A stretch of DNA of 64,000 nt from an uncultured Desulfobacteraceae bacterium (GCA_937982505.1 CALJLV010000085.1:20952-84951), one strand, 5' to 3'; shown: positions 15,227 to 23,262, counted from the stretch's first letter. The notes: generated by a model not told the origin, from the sequence alone. Numbers and translations are program-made.

Positions 15227-17701
15227 TTAGAAATCGCTGTGCTCGGTTCGCTCGATGATATCATGCTGCAGGTCGGGCGACAGATCGCAAAAGTAGGCAC
15301 TGTAGCCGGCGATGCGCACCAGAAGGTTGCGGTAGTTGGACGGATCTCTTTGTGCCGCCTCCAAGGTTCGACGATTGACGATGTTAAACTGCAGATGCCA
15401 CAATTTGAGGTCGCAAAAGGTACGAATCAGATTCACCAGCTTCTTGGTGCCTTCGTCGCCCGCGACGCATTTTGGGGACAGCTTGATGTTTAGCAGGCGC
15501 GAGGCACGGTTGACCATGCCGTAGTTCTTACTGTGATAGTTGGACAGCAGGACGGCGGTGGGCCCATTCTTGTCCGCTCCGTGAGAGGCGGAGGTCCCAT
15601 CGGCTAGGGCGGTCCAGGCTTTTCGACCGTTTGGCGTCGCCGAGACGACCTTGCCGAAGGGTACATGGGACGTGACCGGCACATAGCGCAAATCTACATG
15701 AACACCGCGTTCCTTGGAGTTTTTCTGCGCCGCCACCTGGCTGATGGCGTCGATGTCCTTGCCGATGGCGTCGACATAGGAATCGTCGTTGCCGTAACAA
15801 GGGGCGTTTCGCAGCATTTCACGGATCGGTTCGAACCCGGCGAAATCCGCCTTCATCGCCTCGACGACTTGCCGCATGGTCAGACGTTTATCTTCGAAAA
15901 CAAGCTTCTTGATGGCTGCCAGAGAATCGACCACGGTCGCGTAGCCCAAGAATTCAAAGTAAGAATAATCGATGCCGCCTTCGATCTTCTTGGATTGAAG
16001 ATCCTTGCAGGCATCCATGCAAAGGTTGTGCAGAACAGATGAAAAAGGTGTGGCAAAGTGCAGGGGACGAAGGCAGTCCACAATGTGCTGCTGCTGGAAG
16101 GCTTTTTCTAGCAGATTCATGTGTTGCGCTTTGTAGGCCCCATAAAATTCTCCCCAGTCGTTGAACTGCTCTGGATCACCGGTTTCCAGTCCGACAAGCT
16201 CATCTCCGTAACGCCGCATCCGGCCATTGTACATGAGCATTTCCAGCGCAGCGGCAAAATTGATGTACACACAGCCGGAAGTGTAGGTGTCTCGGTTGGG
16301 CATCCGCGCTTCGGTGCAGCCGGAAACGGCGTAGTCGAGGGCCTCGTGCATGGGGGCGCCCTTGATGGCGTAGAGCGGCACGATCTCCTCGTCGTTGATC
16401 AGTTTCGGGAAGCCGGACCCGTCTTTGATCGTCAGGGCGATTTCGTGCAGGAAGCGCTTTGGGGTTCGTGAGTGAATGCGGGCGGCAAGGTCAGGGTAGT
16501 TAAGGGGAAACTCCCTTTTGGATTCCAGAAAAAGGTAGGACAATTCATTGGTTGCATCTTCACCTTGCGGGGTCTGGCCGCCGATGGTGACAGCCTCCCA
16601 ATGGGCGTAAGCCTCACTGAACTCGTTTCCAGTGGGGTTGATGTACAGGTCGATGAATTGGGACATGTCGACCCACATGCATTCCAGCAACTCCATGGCA
16701 TCCCTGCGCGTCAGAATACCTTCTGCCAGATCCTTGGCGTAATAAGGGTAGAGATACTGGTCCATGCGGCCGTTGGAGATCACCGCGGCGGCTTTCTGTT
16801 CCAGTCTCGAAAACATCTGGACAAACCATTGGCTCTGCACCGCTTCTCGGAAATTGCGCGCTGGATGGGCCGGCACATGATCACAGATCTGGGCCATTCG
16901 CAGCAGTTCCTGCTTCCGGTGCGGGTCTTTCTCTGCCGTGGCGGTTTCGCGGGCGAGATCCGCATGGCGCTTGGCCCAAATCATCACCGCGTCGCAGACA
17001 ATGATCATGGCATCGAGGAAAGGTTTCTTTTCCCACAAATCAAGCGAGTTGGTCAGGTCCAGCGCGGCAAGGCGTTTTTTGGCATCGTTTTGAAGATCTA
17101 TGAAACCTCTCTTGAGGACTTTTTCGTAGTCGGGAACCCACTGCAGGGCAGAGCGGTACGAAGCGGTTTCACTGACCACGAATTTGGAGCGCAGACCGAG
17201 TTCGTCATCGTAGGTGACCCCACGGATTTCCTTGGGCATGACGGCATTGAGATGCTCGTGAAAGGTCTTTCCTTTCCAGTACGGAGCGATTTCTTCCAGG
17301 ATGATGTTCATGTCGCCCTGCGATACGGTAAAAGGGCATTTTTCCCGTTTGGGCAGTTGGCTGATGACCTCTTCATAAAAATCGCCGTCGATTTCCGGAT
17401 AGAGGATTCCATAGCGGCCAGGTTTTCCCGCACGACCGGCTAGAAGCTGTCCCGGGGTAATGTAAACCGTGATTTTTTCCGCGACATGTTTGAGCGCCTT
17501 TGCCCAGCGCAAGGTCAACAGTTCCCCCTCGGTCTGCGCCATGGATTGCGTGAAATAGCGGGCACGCTCCACGTCGATACTGGGTGTCTGAAATTGAACA
17601 CGATCCAGGATCTCGTAGATCCGTTTCCGACCTTGTCGGTTCACATTTTTCTTTTCAACACGTTCTTCCTGGGGAGACAGGCAGCAGGTCGCTAAAAGCA
17701 T
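15227..17701 (-). CDS. glycyl radical enzyme, probable isethionate (or related sulfonate) sulfite-lyase
   Basis: 824 residues with AGGAGG 7 nt before ATG. The glycyl radical loop RIAGYSAYF places the radical at Gly799. The active-site Cys462 lies in SGCTEARM with Glu464. Aligning to the isethionate sulfite-lyase IslA (residues as I recall them: Arg189, Gln193, Trp374, Cys468, Glu470, Arg678, Gly805) gives a constant offset of six: Arg183, Gln187, Trp368, Cys462, Glu464, Arg672, Gly799. Diol-dehydratase and PFL features are absent. Predicted reaction: cleavage of isethionate to acetaldehyde and sulfite. Two pocket positions that I recall as Phe in IslA are Val here (674, 676), so a related sulfonate such as dihydroxypropanesulfonate (HpsG-type) is not excluded. 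Confidence 0.85.
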   Translation of the reverse strand: MLLATCCLSPQEERVEKKNVNRQGRKRIYEILDRVQFQTPSIDVERARYFTQSMAQTEGELLTLRWAKALKHVAEKITVYITPGQLLAGRAGKPGRYGILYPEIDGDFYEEVISQLPKREKCPFTVSQGDMNIILEEIAPYWKGKTFHEHLNAVMPKEIRGVTYDDELGLRSKFVVSETASYRSALQWVPDYEKVLKRGFIDLQNDAKKRLAALDLTNSLDLWEKKPFLDAMIIVCDAVMIWAKRHADLARETATAEKDPHRKQELLRMAQICDHVPAHPARNFREAVQSQWFVQMFSRLEQKAAAVISNGRMDQYLYPYYAKDLAEGILTRRDAMELLECMWVDMSQFIDLYINPTGNEFSEAYAHWEAVTIGGQTPQGEDATNELSYLFLESKREFPLNYPDLAARIHSRTPKRFLHEIALTIKDGSGFPKLINDEEIVPLYAIKGAPMHEALDYAVSGCTEARMPNRDTYTSGCVYINFAAALEMLMYNGRMRRYGDELVGLETGDPEQFNDWGEFYGAYKAQHMNLLEKAFQQQHIVDCLRPLHFATPFSSVLHNLCMDACKDLQSKKIEGGIDYSYFEFLGYATVVDSLAAIKKLVFEDKRLTMRQVVEAMKADFAGFEPIREMLRNAPCYGNDDSYVDAIGKDIDAISQVAAQKNSKERGVHVDLRYVPVTSHVPFGKVVSATPNGRKAWTALADGTSASHGADKNGPTAVLLSNYHSKNYGMVNRASRLLNIKLSPKCVAGDEGTKKLVNLIRTFCDLKLWHLQFNIVNRRTLEAAQRDPSNYRNLLVRIAGYSAYFCDLSPDLQHDIIERTEHSDF

Positions 17702-17794
17702 GGCATTTCCTCCTGTTGTGGCGAGACATGGTCGGGATTTTGCCTCTCATAGGGCATCGGTGACATTCGGCCTTCATCTTCTCACCCTTTTGTC

Positions 17795-17810
17795 AGCATT
17801 ATTTGTGCCA
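17795..17810 (-). promoter_or_regulatory. sigma-54 promoter of the glycyl radical enzyme operon
   Basis: On the minus strand, TGGCAC-AAATA-ATGCT has a perfect -24 element and GG/GC spacing of 10 bp. The start of transcription falls about 80 nt before the enzyme's ATG. Two operator copies lie 90 to 165 bp upstream, the usual distance for an enhancer-binding activator. Confidence 0.85.
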
Positions 17811-17899
17811 TACGCCAGCATAACAGATAACATTCTGCATTAACGGGGTAAAATTATCCGCCGGGCGTCTTTGCGGATCCGCGCAAACAACTATCGGAT

Positions 17900-17915
17900 T
17901 GTGCATTTCTGCACA
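17900..17915. promoter_or_regulatory. perfect palindromic operator TGTGCA-N4-TGCACA
   Basis: TGTGCA TTTC TGCACA, a perfect 6+4+6 inverted repeat lying between two divergent sigma-54 promoters (17795-17810 on -, 18091-18106 on +). Best copy of the putative binding site of the activator at 12619-14019. Confidence 0.7.
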
Positions 17916-17959
17916 GCGAAGACAGTTAACCTGCCGTATTATTAATAGGAAATGACTGT

Positions 17960-17975
17960 TGTGCAATTTTGCGCG
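17960..17975. promoter_or_regulatory. second operator copy TGTGCA-N4-TGCGCG
   Basis: TGTGCA ATTT TGCGCG, 60 bp from the perfect copy at 17900. The left arm is exact and the right arm has two changes. Paired sites of this kind are usual for sigma-54 activators. Confidence 0.6.
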
Positions 17976-18090
17976 AATTTAAAAGCTGGGGAATCCGTGC
18001 ACTGGTCCATGCAGGTTCGACACAGATGTCGCCGCCGCCTTTCCGCCGAAGATTGACTCGCTCGGACAGTTCTCTGTCGATTCAATTTTC

Positions 18091-18106
18091 TGGCAAATTT
18101 ATTGCA
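18091..18106 (+). promoter_or_regulatory. sigma-54 promoter toward the amidohydrolase remnant and EamA transporter
   Basis: TGGCAA-ATTTA-TTGCA matches the consensus at all but one -24 position, with exact spacing. It faces away from the glycyl radical enzyme promoter and shares its operator pair. Transcription would start near 18118 and reach the transporter at 18472. Confidence 0.8.
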
Positions 18107-18233
18107 TGAACAGATCCGGACAGATGGCAAGTTACCGGGAAACGGCCATTTGTTTCCTTCACCTTCAGAAGACCGAGGCGGTGTTCGACCGCCTTGGCAT
18201 TCCACCTTTTTCGCTCAAGAACGGTGACCACAG

Positions 18234-18475
18234 ATGCACATCATTGACTTCGGCATTCGCCCTAACCCCCTAACGCGGTTGATGGATCGATCGATAGCCC
18301 GTTTTTTAGAGACATGTGTCACTTCATGAAGTATCCGGAGCGTACATGCTCCACCACGCTCGAGGAGGTGATGCAGCTCATGGACGTACACCGTATCATT
18401 GAAGTCATCACGGGACGGGACACCGTAAGCACTTATGGGTGCCCGGGCTCAAACATGGCGATGGTGGCCATATGA
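18234..18475 (+). pseudogene. decayed N-terminal fragment of an amidohydrolase (COG2159-like)
   Basis: From ATG 18234 the frame reads MHIIDFGIRPNPLTRLMD, the typical start of metal-dependent TIM-barrel amidohydrolases (IIDF-x-IRP). It stops at TGA 18327. The following family-like stretch (KYPERTCSTTLEEVMQLMD, then VITGRDTVSTYGC, GSNMA) continues in another frame from 18326 to TGA 18473. The rest of the barrel is missing, and the fragment's last stop overlaps the EamA start codon. It reads as a frameshifted, 3'-truncated remnant kept only as the leader of the transporter. Family assignment is from motif recognition only. Confidence 0.55.
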
Positions 18476-19371
18476 CCCTCAAGACAACTTCTCTGACGCT
18501 CCCTTCCTGGGCAGCCCATGCACTATTGGCCATTGCCCCGTTGTGCTGGGCTGCCAATGTCGTGCTGGCAAAGGGGGTGGTCGACCTTTTGCCACCGATC
18601 GCATTTGCCTTCTGGCGCTGGATCCTTGCCTTTTTTTTGCTGGTCCCTTTTGCCTGGGGGCATGCCCGTCGCGATTGGCCAGTGGCGCTGGCCGGGTGGA
18701 AGTCGATATCGGTGCTGGCAATGACGGGGATCGCTGGATTTCCCAGCATGCTCTACGCCGCTGTACATACCACTACGGCCATCAACGGATCCTTGATCCA
18801 GACGACCATGCCCGGCTTTATTATTTTCCTGTCCATGGCTGTTTTTGGCGAAAAGGTATCCTCCCGGCAGTTGGTTGGTGCCGCCACATGCGTCCTGGGG
18901 GCGGCTACGGTCGTACTCAAAGGCGATTTGGCGGCCCTTGGCATCCATGATTTTGCTAGAGGGGATCTTCTCATGACCCTTGCGGTCATCCTTTATGCCA
19001 TCTATTCGCTCCTGCTTGGCCATCGTCCCAGGGTTCACCCGCTCAGCCTGATGGTCTATACCTTTGCCCTCGGCGCCCTGGGCCTTTTTCCTTTCTACCT
19101 TTGGGAGATGTCCGTGTTGGGCGGTTTTACCGTGACTCGAGAGGTCGTGCTGAGCATTGTCTTCGTGGCGCTGTTTCCCTCCATCGTCGCTTATTTTTGC
19201 TGGAACCGGGGGATCGATGCGGTGGGCCCCCGCCGCGGCGGGCTGTATATCTGTCTCATTCCCGTTTTTGCTTCCATTCTGGCGATTTCACTGCTGGGAG
19301 AAACCCTGAAAGCCTTTCACCTTGCCGGCATGTTCATGATTGTTGTCGGCATGATCATTTTCAGCCGCTGA
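18472..19371 (+). CDS. EamA-family (DMT superfamily) transporter
   Basis: 299 residues from ATG 18472, which overlaps the stop of the amidohydrolase remnant (ATGA); an in-frame ATG at 18439 lies inside that remnant. Ten hydrophobic segments form two EamA repeats: LLAIAPLCWAANVVLAKGV at the start of the first and LAVILYAIYSLLLGHRP in the second. LGETLKAFHLAGMFMIVVGM is the usual C-terminal signature. The family exports or exchanges small metabolites. With a sigma-54 promoter and the shared operator it belongs to the island's regulon. It could move the substrate, an intermediate or a product of sulfonate breakdown; direction and cargo cannot be read from sequence. Confidence 0.88.
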   Translation: MTLKTTSLTLPSWAAHALLAIAPLCWAANVVLAKGVVDLLPPIAFAFWRWILAFFLLVPFAWGHARRDWPVALAGWKSISVLAMTGIAGFPSMLYAAVHTTTAINGSLIQTTMPGFIIFLSMAVFGEKVSSRQLVGAATCVLGAATVVLKGDLAALGIHDFARGDLLMTLAVILYAIYSLLLGHRPRVHPLSLMVYTFALGALGLFPFYLWEMSVLGGFTVTREVVLSIVFVALFPSIVAYFCWNRGIDAVGPRRGGLYICLIPVFASILAISLLGETLKAFHLAGMFMIVVGMIIFSR

Positions 19372-19439
19372 GAAAATCGAAAGCTCATGGCGCTTGACAC
19401 CAGAAGATACTCTCCTGCGTGAGCGTTCACGGGGCAAGC

Positions 19440-19590
19440 GCTCGCTGACCAGGATTGCTTTCCAGTCGTCGATCAGAGTGTGGAAGGCCTCTTTGGACCG
19501 GTGCGGGTCAATACGGTATAAAACCGCGCGATCGTTGACCATGGCCCAGAGCCAGTGCAGGCCGTGTTCAATGCACTTCGAATTTTTGGA
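19440..19590 (-). mobile_element. IS66-like transposase remnant
   Basis: On the minus strand a frame reads EHGLHWLWAMVND, then VLYRIDPHRSKEAF and DDWKAILVS. This is the pattern of the catalytic domain of IS66-family TnpC transposases (W-LW, then IDP-x-RS and ILVSDGY). After ILVS the similarity breaks down, and no start, inverted repeats or remaining domains are found. It is a short decayed fragment at the right edge of the AT-richer island, next to tRNA-Leu, and suggests past transposition there. Confidence 0.6.
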
Positions 19591-19620
19591 CCGTTTTGGG
19601 ACAAGCAGCCAGATGGCAAG

Positions 19621-19654
19621 AAAAAAGGGTTACGGTGTGTCACCGTAACCCTTT
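19621..19654 (-). terminator. terminator after tRNA-Leu
   Basis: AAAGGGTTACGGTG (19624-19637) and CACCGTAACCCTTT (19641-19654) form a 14-bp perfect stem with a 3-nt loop. On the minus strand it ends in TTTTTT, 10 nt after the tRNA 3' end. It may also stop transcription from the island on the plus strand. Confidence 0.9.
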
Positions 19655-19663
19655 AATTTTACT

Positions 19664-19750
19664 TGGTGCCGGAGGTGAGAATCGAACTCACACGCTGTTG
19701 CCAGCGCGGGATTTTGAGTCCCGTGCGTCTACCAGTTCCGCCACTCCGGC
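19664..19750 (-). tRNA. tRNA-Leu, anticodon CAA
   Basis: 87 nt including an encoded CCA. Acceptor arms are GCCGGAG and CTCCGGC followed by A-CCA. The anticodon stem CGGGA/TCCCG holds the loop CTCAAAA (anticodon CAA, reading UUG). The long variable arm is typical of class II tRNAs, and the T arm carries GTTCGATTC. Its 3' end borders the accessory island. Confidence 0.96.
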
Positions 19751-19765
19751 CTGACCGGTGGCGCC

Positions 19766-19795
19766 CTTATAGCCGAAAGGCGCCGGGCTTGTCAA
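19766..19795 (-). promoter_or_regulatory. sigma-70-type promoter of tRNA-Leu
   Basis: On the minus strand, TTGACA (19795-19790) and TATAAG (19771-19766) are separated by 18 bp, placing the start just before the tRNA 5' end. The -35 overlaps the border of the upstream tsaC gene. Confidence 0.75.
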
Positions 19796-19796
19796 T

Positions 19797-20438
19797 TCAG
19801 AAGACCTTGCCGTAAAGGCTTTTGAGTCCATGGGCCGATACCATTCCCTCGCGCAGGATCACCGGCACGGGGCCGGTTACGTCCACCACCGTGGATCCGG
19901 GTCCGCCTTCCAACTGGCCGGCGTCCAGGACCAGATCCACCCGATCGAGAACCACCCGCGGCAGGTCCTGCACCCGAAAACAGCCGTCGGCCCCGGACAG
20001 GTTGGCGCTGGTGGCGGTGAGCGGCCGTCCCAGACCCGCCACCAGGGCGGCACCCACCGGGTTGGCCGGCAGGCGCACGCCGATCTTCCCAAGTCCTGCG
20101 GTCAGCACCGACGGCAGCGCATCGTTGGCCTCGAAGACCAGGGTCACCCATCCGGGCCAGAAGCGTTTCATGATTCGTTCGCCGTGGGGCGGCACCCGCT
20201 GCACGATGCGCCGCAGGCAGACCGCATCCTGGCAAAGCACCGAGATGGGCCGATTCAAGGATCGGCCCTTGACGGCAAAGACCTTTTCGATGGCCGCCGG
20301 ATTGGTGGCGTCGGCCCCCAGGCCATAGAGGCAGCGGGTAGGGTAGATGACCAGCCCTCCGTCCCGCAGGATCCCCAGCGCCTTTTCAATGGGCGCCCGG
20401 TCCAGAATGAATGGATCGACCTTGATGATTTCAGTCAT
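19797..20438 (-). CDS. tsaC: threonylcarbamoyl-AMP synthase (Sua5/YrdC/TsaC)
   Basis: 213 residues from ATG 20438; a longer frame runs into purE out of register. YrdC-domain protein that makes threonylcarbamoyl-AMP from threonine, bicarbonate and ATP for the t6A37 modification of ANN-decoding tRNAs. Motifs: GGLVIYPTRCLYGLGADA, KGRSLNRPISVL and WPGWVTLVFEA near the N-terminal half, then GVRLPANP and TATSANLSG. The C-terminal Sua5 domain is absent, as in the short TsaC form. It starts 22 bp after the purD-purE stop and is probably cotranscribed with it. The gene ends immediately upstream of the tRNA-Leu promoter. Confidence 0.92.
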   Translation of the reverse strand: MTEIIKVDPFILDRAPIEKALGILRDGGLVIYPTRCLYGLGADATNPAAIEKVFAVKGRSLNRPISVLCQDAVCLRRIVQRVPPHGERIMKRFWPGWVTLVFEANDALPSVLTAGLGKIGVRLPANPVGAALVAGLGRPLTATSANLSGADGCFRVQDLPRVVLDRVDLVLDAGQLEGGPGSTVVDVTGPVPVILREGMVSAHGLKSLYGKVF

Positions 20439-20460
20439 GCTGTTGCCTGCCACCCCTTCT

Positions 20461-22233
20461 TCAGCGATAGGCTTCCAGGGCGGCGGCCTTGCGCTCGACC
20501 CCCCTGGCCATTTCCAGTTTGTAGCGGGCCAGCTTTTGGGCCACGGCCGCGTCTGCCAGGGCGATGATCTGAGCCGCGAGGATTCCGGCGTTGGTGGCCC
20601 CACTTTTGCCCACCGCCATGGTGGCCACCGGGATTCCGGGGGGCATCTGTACCGTGGACAGCAGGGCATCCAGCCCCTGCAAAGCGGACGAATCGATGGG
20701 CACGCCGATGACCGGCAAACGGGTCTGGGCCGCCAGGGCCCCGGCCAGGTGGGCCGCGTGGCCGGCACCGGCGATGACCACCTGCAGGCCCCGGTCCGCG
20801 GCGGTAGCGGCCCATTGGGCGGCCCGGGCCGGCGTGCGGTGGGCCGAAGCGACGGTCATCTCGTAGGGGATGCCGAACTTCTTGAGCATGGCGGCGGCAG
20901 CCTCCATGACGGGCAGGTCCGAGTCACTGCCCATGACGATCCCCACCTTGGGGGGAGTCTGAAGGCGCACCAGGGCCTTGCGACCGATGTCGGTCCGGTA
21001 ATGCGCATCTTTCCAGGTGATCCTGGCGACCGCCTGGTAGGCTTTCTTGATGGCCGCTTCGATGTTTTCGCCCAGGGCCGTCACCCCCAGAACCCGGCCG
21101 CCGCTGGAGACGACGGCATCGTTTTTGGACTGGGTGCCGGCATGAAAGGCCACCACATCGCGCATGCGAGCCACTTTCTCCAGCCCCTGGATGGGGTGTC
21201 CGGTGGCGTATTTTCCCGGATAGCCGCCAGAGGCCATGACCACGCAGACCGCGGGCCGCGGGTCGATGTCGAGGCTCACCTGGTCCAGGCGTTCATCGAT
21301 GACGGCTTCCATGACCGGCACCAGATCGCCCTTGAGGCGCATGAGCAGCGGCTGGGCCTCGGGATCGCCGAAGCGGCCGTTGAATTCCAGGACCCGCGGG
21401 CGGTCGCCGTCGATCATCAGACCGGCGTAGAGCACCCCCTTGTAGGGCCGTCCCTCTGCAGCCATGGCGCGGACGGTGGGAATCATGATTTCGTTCATGA
21501 TCCGCTGGTGCATCAGCGGGTCGACCACCGGGGCGGGGGAATAGGCGCCCATGCCGCCGGTGTTGGGGCCCTTGTCCTGATCGAAGACCGCCTTGTGATC
21601 CTGGCTGGAAGGCAGCGGTAAAATGGTTTTCCCGTCGGTAAAGGCCAGAAAGGAGGCCTCCTCGCCCGTGAGGCACTCCTCGATGACCACCCGTTGACCG
21701 GCCGGCCCGAATTCCTGCGCCACCATGATCCGTTCCAGAGCCGCCAGGGCCTCCTTGACGCTGGCGCAGACGATGACCCCCTTGCCGGCGGCCAGTCCAT
21801 CGGCCTTGACCACGATGGGGGCCCCCTTGGCCTCCACGTAGGCCTGGGCTTTTTTGAGCCGGGTAAAGGTTTCGCCGGCGGCCGTGGGGATCCCGTACTT
21901 GGTCATCAGGTACTTGGCAAAGGATTTGCTCGACTCGATCTGCGCCGCCCGGCGGCTGGCTCCGAAAATCCGCAGCCCCTGGGCCTCGAAGGCGTCCACG
22001 ATGCCCCTGGAAAGGGGATCCTCCGGGCCCACCACCGTCAAATCGATTCGTTCATTGCGGGCAAAGTCGAGCAGTTCCGGGATGCAATCGGCGCCGATGG
22101 GGACGCAGGTGGCCGCAGCGGCGATGCCCGCATTGCCCGGAGCGCAGAAAACCTGCTTTACCAGGGGACTCTGGCGGATCTTCCAGATCAGGGCGTGCTC
22201 CCTGCCGCCGCTGCCGATGACCAGGACTTTCAT
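20461..22233 (-). CDS. purD-purE: fused phosphoribosylamine-glycine ligase / N5-CAIR mutase (PurD-PurE)
   Basis: 590 residues. Residues 1-420 are a complete PurD (GAR synthetase): MKVLVIGSGGREHAL at the start, the ATP-grasp segment KADGLAAGKGV, and GPNTGGMGAYSP. The PurD part ends at RTDIGRKAL, the usual end of the standalone enzyme. After about eight residues PurE begins with GIVMGSDSDLPVM (431-443) and continues through ASAHRTP and AGAGHAAHLAG (488-498), its active-site segments. One polypeptide thus carries steps 2 and 6 of IMP synthesis, which are not consecutive. No frameshift or stop lies at the junction, so the fusion is real in this sequence. tsaC follows closely on the same strand. 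Confidence 0.94.
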   Translation of the reverse strand: MKVLVIGSGGREHALIWKIRQSPLVKQVFCAPGNAGIAAAATCVPIGADCIPELLDFARNERIDLTVVGPEDPLSRGIVDAFEAQGLRIFGASRRAAQIESSKSFAKYLMTKYGIPTAAGETFTRLKKAQAYVEAKGAPIVVKADGLAAGKGVIVCASVKEALAALERIMVAQEFGPAGQRVVIEECLTGEEASFLAFTDGKTILPLPSSQDHKAVFDQDKGPNTGGMGAYSPAPVVDPLMHQRIMNEIMIPTVRAMAAEGRPYKGVLYAGLMIDGDRPRVLEFNGRFGDPEAQPLLMRLKGDLVPVMEAVIDERLDQVSLDIDPRPAVCVVMASGGYPGKYATGHPIQGLEKVARMRDVVAFHAGTQSKNDAVVSSGGRVLGVTALGENIEAAIKKAYQAVARITWKDAHYRTDIGRKALVRLQTPPKVGIVMGSDSDLPVMEAAAAMLKKFGIPYEMTVASAHRTPARAAQWAATAADRGLQVVIAGAGHAAHLAGALAAQTRLPVIGVPIDSSALQGLDALLSTVQMPPGIPVATMAVGKSGATNAGILAAQIIALADAAVAQKLARYKLEMARGVERKAAALEAYR

Positions 22234-22293
22234 GTGGCCTCCATTTCAATGGGGTTCGATGAATCCCCGCCGCCACAGGGGCTCCATCAGGGT

Positions 22294-23262
22294 CTAGCGC
22301 CGGCTGGCACCGGCATGCACCTTGCGCTGCCGGTGGCGCTCGATGCCCAGATCGATGAGCCGATCCAGCAGCCGGTCGAAGGACATCCCGGCCGCCGCGG
22401 CCGCCTGGGGAAAAAGGCTGGTGCGTGTCATGCCCGGGATGGTGTTGGTTTCCAGGACGTAGATCGCGTCTCCCCGCACGATCATGTCCGTGCGGCTGTA
22501 CCCTTCGCAGCCCAGGGCCTGATGGGCCCGGATGGCAAGGCGCTGGGCCTCGGCGGTGAGGCGGGCGTCCAGACGCGCCGGGCAGATCTCCTCGGTTTCA
22601 CCGACCCGGTATTTGGCTTCATAGTCGAAAAAGACATGGCCCGACGAAGGGATGATTTCCACCAGGGGCAGGGCCTCGAGGTGCTCGTTGCCCATCACCG
22701 CGCCGGTGATTTCGAGTCCCTGGATATAGGCTTCGACGAGAACGGTGGCATCCTGGACAAAGGCCTTGTCAAGGGCCGGAATCAGATCCTGCGGATTCCG
22801 GGCGATGCTCATGCCGATGCTCGATCCGCAGCTCGAGGGCTTGACCACCAGGGGCAGGCCCAGGCGTTGAATCCAGGCGGACGGATCCAGCACGTCTCCT
22901 TCGCGCACCACCCGGTAGGCCGGAACCGGAATCCCTTCCTGCACGTAGCGGGTCTTGGCCAGGGCCTTGTTCATGGCCAGGGCGCTGCCCAGGACGCCCG
23001 ACCCCTGATATGGAATGTCGAGCAGGTCCAGCAGGCCCTGGACCGTGCCGTCTTCTCCGAAGGGACCGTGCAGGACGATGAGGGCCACATCGATCTGGGA
23101 CGCTTCGGCCACCAGGCGGCTCAATTCGATCGCCGGGTCGTAGCGGCGCACCTCGTAGCGCCCTTTGTCCAGGGCGGCAAAGACCTGATCGCCGCTGTTG
23201 AGCGACACCTCGCGCTCCGAGGAATCGCCGCCGGACAGGAGTGCAACGGTCAGCTTTTTCAT
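22294..23262 (-). CDS. ddl: D-alanine-D-alanine ligase
   Basis: 322 residues from ATG 23262 (MKKLTVALLSGG). Member of the ATP-grasp fold; joins two D-alanines for the peptidoglycan pentapeptide. Seen motifs are GGDSSEREVSLNSG, VLHGPFGEDGTVQG, the flexible loop VVKPSSCGSSIGMS, and the metal/substrate end YVLETNTIPGMTRTSL. Length is typical. A recognisable RBS is weak. It is followed 60 bp later by purD-purE on the same strand; the two may form one transcript but are not functionally linked. Confidence 0.93.
   Translation of the reverse strand: MKKLTVALLSGGDSSEREVSLNSGDQVFAALDKGRYEVRRYDPAIELSRLVAEASQIDVALIVLHGPFGEDGTVQGLLDLLDIPYQGSGVLGSALAMNKALAKTRYVQEGIPVPAYRVVREGDVLDPSAWIQRLGLPLVVKPSSCGSSIGMSIARNPQDLIPALDKAFVQDATVLVEAYIQGLEITGAVMGNEHLEALPLVEIIPSSGHVFFDYEAKYRVGETEEICPARLDARLTAEAQRLAIRAHQALGCEGYSRTDMIVRGDAIYVLETNTIPGMTRTSLFPQAAAAAGMSFDRLLDRLIDLGIERHRQRKVHAGASRR

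Noticed and set aside
17942..18205. 87-codon minus-strand frame between the glycyl radical enzyme and EamA genes
   Set aside because: Basic, low-complexity product without family features. It overlaps an operator copy and the plus-strand sigma-54 promoter.
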